From NCBI RefSeq assembly GCF_031180885.1, contig NZ_JAPSLK010000001.1, positions 275,104 through 339,103 on the forward strand: DNA of 64,000 nucleotides. The letters run 5' to 3'. Below, one piece after another: positions 61,421 through 64,000 of this stretch. This DNA comes from Saccharothrix sp. Lineage in GTDB: Bacteria > Actinomycetota > Actinomycetes > Mycobacteriales > Pseudonocardiaceae. The position numbers were made by a program, and so were the translations under genes. The notes beneath the pieces are model-generated. The model had not been told where the DNA came from. It saw only the letters and a program-made list of their open reading frames with translations, and searched no databases. How positions within the stretch are numbered: the first letter of the stretch is position 1; each line of letters starts with the position of its first letter.

Positions 61421-63415
61421 TTAGTCCCCGATGAACCCGTCGCGCCACACGGCTACGACGGACGGCCGAGGCTGGGAGTCGCCGCCGTCGGGCCAGTGCG
61501 ACACCGGGTTGTCGGCCGACGCCCCGTCGACCTCGCCGGGGTGCTGCACGCAGACCGTCACCACGCGGTCCCCGATCACCGGCCCGCACGTCTCCGCCCC
61601 GCGCGGCACGGTGAGGAAAGCCTTGAGGTGACCGCGTTCCGGGCCGTGCAGCGGCATCGCGTACAGGCCGTCGTTGAGGCCGTTCAACGCGCCCGCCGAG
61701 TCGCTGGAGATCCACAGGTTGCCGTGCCGGTCGAACGCCACGTTGTCCGGGCTGGAGATCGGCGACACCTTGGTCTTGTCGTAGCCCGCGAAGTACGTGC
61801 TCGGGTCGGCCGGGTCGCCGCACACCAGGACCAGGTTCCAGGAGAAGTGCGGGGACAGCGCGTCTCCGCCGCGCTCGCGCAGTTCGAGGACCTGGCCGTG
61901 CTTGTTGAACGTGCGCGGGTTGGGTTCGGTGGCGCCTTCCTTGCCGGGCTTGCCGCGGTCGACGTTGTTGCTCAGGGCGCAGTAGACCGTGCCGGTGTGC
62001 GGGTGGGTCTGGATGTCCTCGGGGCGGTCCATCTTCGTGGCGCCGACCTTGTCCGCCGCCACCCTGGTGAACACGTAGACCTCTTCCGCGGTCATACCGT
62101 CCACATAGGACTTGTCGCCGCGGGCCAGCGGGATCCACTCGCCGCGGCCGTCGAACTTGCCGTCCGCGGGCAGCTTGCCGGTGCCGTCGATCTCCGCCGG
62201 GTCGCTGTCGCCCGTGAACCGGGCGACGTAGAGGGTGCCGTCGTCGAGCAGGGTCATGTTGTGCCGGCGGGCGGATTTGCTCTTGCCGGGGCGGACCTTG
62301 CCGGTGGAGACGAACTTGTAGATGTACTCGAACCGCTCGTCGTCGCCGGAGTAGGCGACCACGCGGCCGTCGCGCGCGATGCGGACGTTGGCGCACTCGT
62401 GCTTGAACCGGCCCAGCGCGGTGTGCTTGACCGGCGTGGACTCCGGGTCGTTCGGGTCGAGTTCGACGACCCAGCCGAATCTGTTGACCTCGTTGGGTTC
62501 CCGCGCGAGGTCGAACCGCTCGTCGAACCGCTCCCACTTGCGGGTGGTGGCGCCGGCGGGGATGCCGTAGCGGGTGCGGCGCGGGTCGGTGCCGCCGTTG
62601 GCGAAGTACTGGTTGAAGTTCTCCTCGCCGGACAGGATCGTGCCCCACGGCGTCACGCCGCCCGCGCAGTTGTTCAGCGTGCCGAACACCTTGGTGCCGG
62701 TCGGGTCGGCGGAGGTCTTGAGCAGGTCGGACCCGGCCGCCGGACCGCGCAGCTCGAACGGCGTCATCATGGTGATGCGCCGGTTGTAGCGGGAGAACGC
62801 CGGGGTCAGCCGGCCCCCGCGCTGCTCGACCTGGACCACGGACAGGCCGTGCGCGGCCCACGCGATCTCGACCTGCTCGCGGGTCGGGTTCGCCGGGTCG
62901 TAGCCGCGGAACATGAAGCTCTCGCTGGTGTACTCGTGGTTGGTGACCAGGAGGTTGGTGCGGGCCAACGAGTCCAGCGGGAGCAGGGCGGCGAAGTCGC
63001 AGTTGAAGCCGAACTGGCGGGCCTGGGCGGCGGCGGTCTGGTGGTCGAAGTCGAACTCGGGGGCGTCGGGGAACAACGGGTCGCCCCACCGGATCACGAC
63101 GGCCTGGCGGTAGCCCTCGGGGACCACCACCTCGTCCCGGGTGTTCGGCTGCACCGGGGTGAAGTTCAGACCGCGGGGGTGCCCGGCGGTCTCTGCCTCG
63201 GTCTCCGCCTCCGCGGACGCGATCACCGGGACGCTCGCCAACGCGGTCGCCACGACGCCCGCCCGGATCGCCGCACGCCGGCTGAGCAGGTCGCCGAAGT
63301 ACGGGTTCGCGGAGGTGTTGGGGGCGTCGTGGAAGCACGCGTCGCCGCAGCGGTAGCGGCAGGTCACCGCCGCGCGGCCCGGGGAGTGGTTGGGCAGCAG
63401 GGGAAGGTGTCGCAC
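61421..63415 (-). CDS. phoX: PhoX family alkaline phosphatase, paralogue (664 aa)
   Basis: A 664-residue PhoX phosphatase very similar to the downstream copy. It shares the N-terminal CRYRCGDAC segment, the twin-arginine-like LLSRRAAIRAGVVATA, PEGYRQAVVIRWGDP, LNNCAGGVTPWGTILSGEEN, ALGRFKHECANV, RPEDIQTHP and SPDNVAFDRHGNLWISSDS. Differences cluster in loops and in the C-terminus. GTG at 63415 has GGAGGA eight bases upstream. A PHO-box-like repeat lies about 50 bases upstream. The two copies have 137 bases between them with their own control signals, so each can be expressed separately. Confidence 0.92.
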   Translation of the reverse strand: MRHLPLLPNHSPGRAAVTCRYRCGDACFHDAPNTSANPYFGDLLSRRAAIRAGVVATALASVPVIASAEAETEAETAGHPRGLNFTPVQPNTRDEVVVPEGYRQAVVIRWGDPLFPDAPEFDFDHQTAAAQARQFGFNCDFAALLPLDSLARTNLLVTNHEYTSESFMFRGYDPANPTREQVEIAWAAHGLSVVQVEQRGGRLTPAFSRYNRRITMMTPFELRGPAAGSDLLKTSADPTGTKVFGTLNNCAGGVTPWGTILSGEENFNQYFANGGTDPRRTRYGIPAGATTRKWERFDERFDLAREPNEVNRFGWVVELDPNDPESTPVKHTALGRFKHECANVRIARDGRVVAYSGDDERFEYIYKFVSTGKVRPGKSKSARRHNMTLLDDGTLYVARFTGDSDPAEIDGTGKLPADGKFDGRGEWIPLARGDKSYVDGMTAEEVYVFTRVAADKVGATKMDRPEDIQTHPHTGTVYCALSNNVDRGKPGKEGATEPNPRTFNKHGQVLELRERGGDALSPHFSWNLVLVCGDPADPSTYFAGYDKTKVSPISSPDNVAFDRHGNLWISSDSAGALNGLNDGLYAMPLHGPERGHLKAFLTVPRGAETCGPVIGDRVVTVCVQHPGEVDGASADNPVSHWPDGGDSQPRPSVVAVWRDGFIGD

Positions 63416-63462
63416 GGTCTGGGTCCTCCGGGTCGGTTCGGGTCCACTGACCGTAGGCCGGC

Positions 63463-63484
63463 GTTCACCGGTTGTTAACCCACC
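63463..63484 (+). promoter_or_regulatory. PHO box candidate upstream of second phoX gene
   Basis: GTTCACCGGTT (63463-63473) and GTTAACCCACC (63474-63484) are adjacent 11-base direct units of the PhoP type. The site overlaps the end of the MFS gene and lies 48 bases before the PhoX start; orientation is opposite to the gene, which PhoP sites allow. Confidence 0.68.
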
Positions 63485-64000
63485 ACTTCTTCACCGACCA
63501 GCACGTCCGCGGGTGTGATCGGGCGGTCCTTCGTCCGGCCGATCGCGAGCAGCCCCGCCGCGAGGACGCACGCCACCGCCGCGACCACGAACGGTTGCGC
63601 CAGGTGTCCCACGAACGTCGCCGCGAGCGCGCCGCCGAGCCACCGCAGGAAGTTGTACCCGGCGCCGGCGACCGGGCGCGGGGCGGGGCTGATGCTCATG
63701 GCGGTGCCGGTGAACAGGGTGTTGAGCAGCCCGCTGACCAGGCCGCTGACGATCACCGCGACGACCAGCAGCGGCTTGTTCGGCACGGCCATGACCAGCA
63801 TGAGCGCGGCGAACGCGAGGACGGCGGCGATGGTGGCGCGGCGTTCGCCGAACCGGTCGGCGAGCCGGGGCGCGAGCCACGCGCTGGACACCGCCACGCA
63901 GACACCCCAGCCGAAGAAGATCAATCCGATCGCGACCGCGCTGTAGTGCAGCACGAACGGCGACCACGCGAGGACCGCGAAGAAAGCGCCGGTGTAGGGG
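63475..64000 (-). CDS. MFS transporter, C-terminal part (5' end outside window)
   Basis: The C-terminal half of a major facilitator superfamily transporter, open to the window end; the ATG at 63954 is internal because PYTGAFFAVLAWSPFVLHY reads in frame before it. Six membrane helices remain. The cytoplasmic loop LAPRLADRFGERRATI between helices is a typical MFS A-motif-like loop, and GAGYNFLRWLGGALAA resembles the helix-11 region of drug/H+ antiporters. It is probably an exporter of the 12- or 14-helix DHA type. A PHO-box-like repeat overlaps its stop codon and belongs to the phoX gene downstream. Confidence 0.85.
   Translation of the reverse strand, partial: PYTGAFFAVLAWSPFVLHYSAVAIGLIFFGWGVCVAVSSAWLAPRLADRFGERRATIAAVLAFAALMLVMAVPNKPLLVVAVIVSGLVSGLLNTLFTGTAMSISPAPRPVAGAGYNFLRWLGGALAATFVGHLAQPFVVAAVACVLAAGLLAIGRTKDRPITPADVLVGEEVVG

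Noticed and set aside
59205-63338. single 1377-residue minus-strand protein covering both PhoX regions
   Set aside because: The upstream half is out of frame with the second PhoX gene; the real first gene starts at GTG 61283 with a good ribosome binding site.

Overview
This 64 kb window is high-GC actinobacterial chromosome. Strong G/C third-position bias, frequent GTG starts, ATGA/GTGA coupled genes and protein types (mycosin protease, IniA/IniC-like dynamins, septum-formation lipoprotein, two PhoX phosphatases behind actinobacterial-style PHO boxes) suggest a Pseudonocardiales member such as Saccharothrix, Lentzea or Actinosynnema. The genus is inferred from family resemblance, not from a marker gene. 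No rRNA, tRNA, CRISPR array, prophage or transposase gene was seen.

Layout. 1-6 kb: 3' end of an acyl-CoA dehydrogenase gene, a MerR regulator, a broken pentapeptide-repeat-family gene and a branched-chain 2-oxoacid dehydrogenase operon (bkdABC, minus strand). 6-13 kb: an M20 peptidase, a GH63-like glycosidase and a polar amino acid ABC transporter. 13-18 kb: a large beta-helix membrane protein and a GH38-like protein that seems to lack its catalytic residues. 18-24 kb: a monocarboxylate symporter pair, a GntR regulator, 5-oxoprolinase subunit A, a secreted pyroglutamyl-peptidase-like protein and a septum-formation lipoprotein. Together the middle genes look like a pyroglutamate release, uptake and hydrolysis locus. 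24-28 kb: a small membrane protein, pckG followed by an unusually long hairpin, then a scrappy stretch with a perfect LacI-type operator and two coding fragments. 28-31.5 kb: an acidic repeat protein and a cupredoxin/CopD membrane operon. 31.7-35.4 kb: two dynamin-like GTPases with a GrpE-like protein between them, all coupled by 4-bp overlaps.

36-47.5 kb: two histidine kinase/response regulator pairs (one with a secreted partner protein), a double-psi-barrel-like secreted protein, a TetR/SDR pair, a HAD phosphatase, a multicopper oxidase operon, and a DapA-like aldolase facing a LysR regulator. 47.5-48.7 kb: a gene-free repeat island with tandem 21-22-mers and two very long hairpin elements in opposite orientation. 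These two share a loop and keep their stems paired despite different stem sequence, the most unusual structure in the window. 48.7-51.4 kb: an ABC ATPase/permease pair and a second, very similar ATPase gene without a permease. 51.4-59 kb: mycosin-like protease, trmB, a divergent nitric-oxide-synthase oxygenase, an orphan kinase, an amidohydrolase and an SDR. 59.2-64 kb: two tandem PhoX phosphatases, each behind a PHO-box-like repeat, and the end of an MFS transporter gene that runs off the window.
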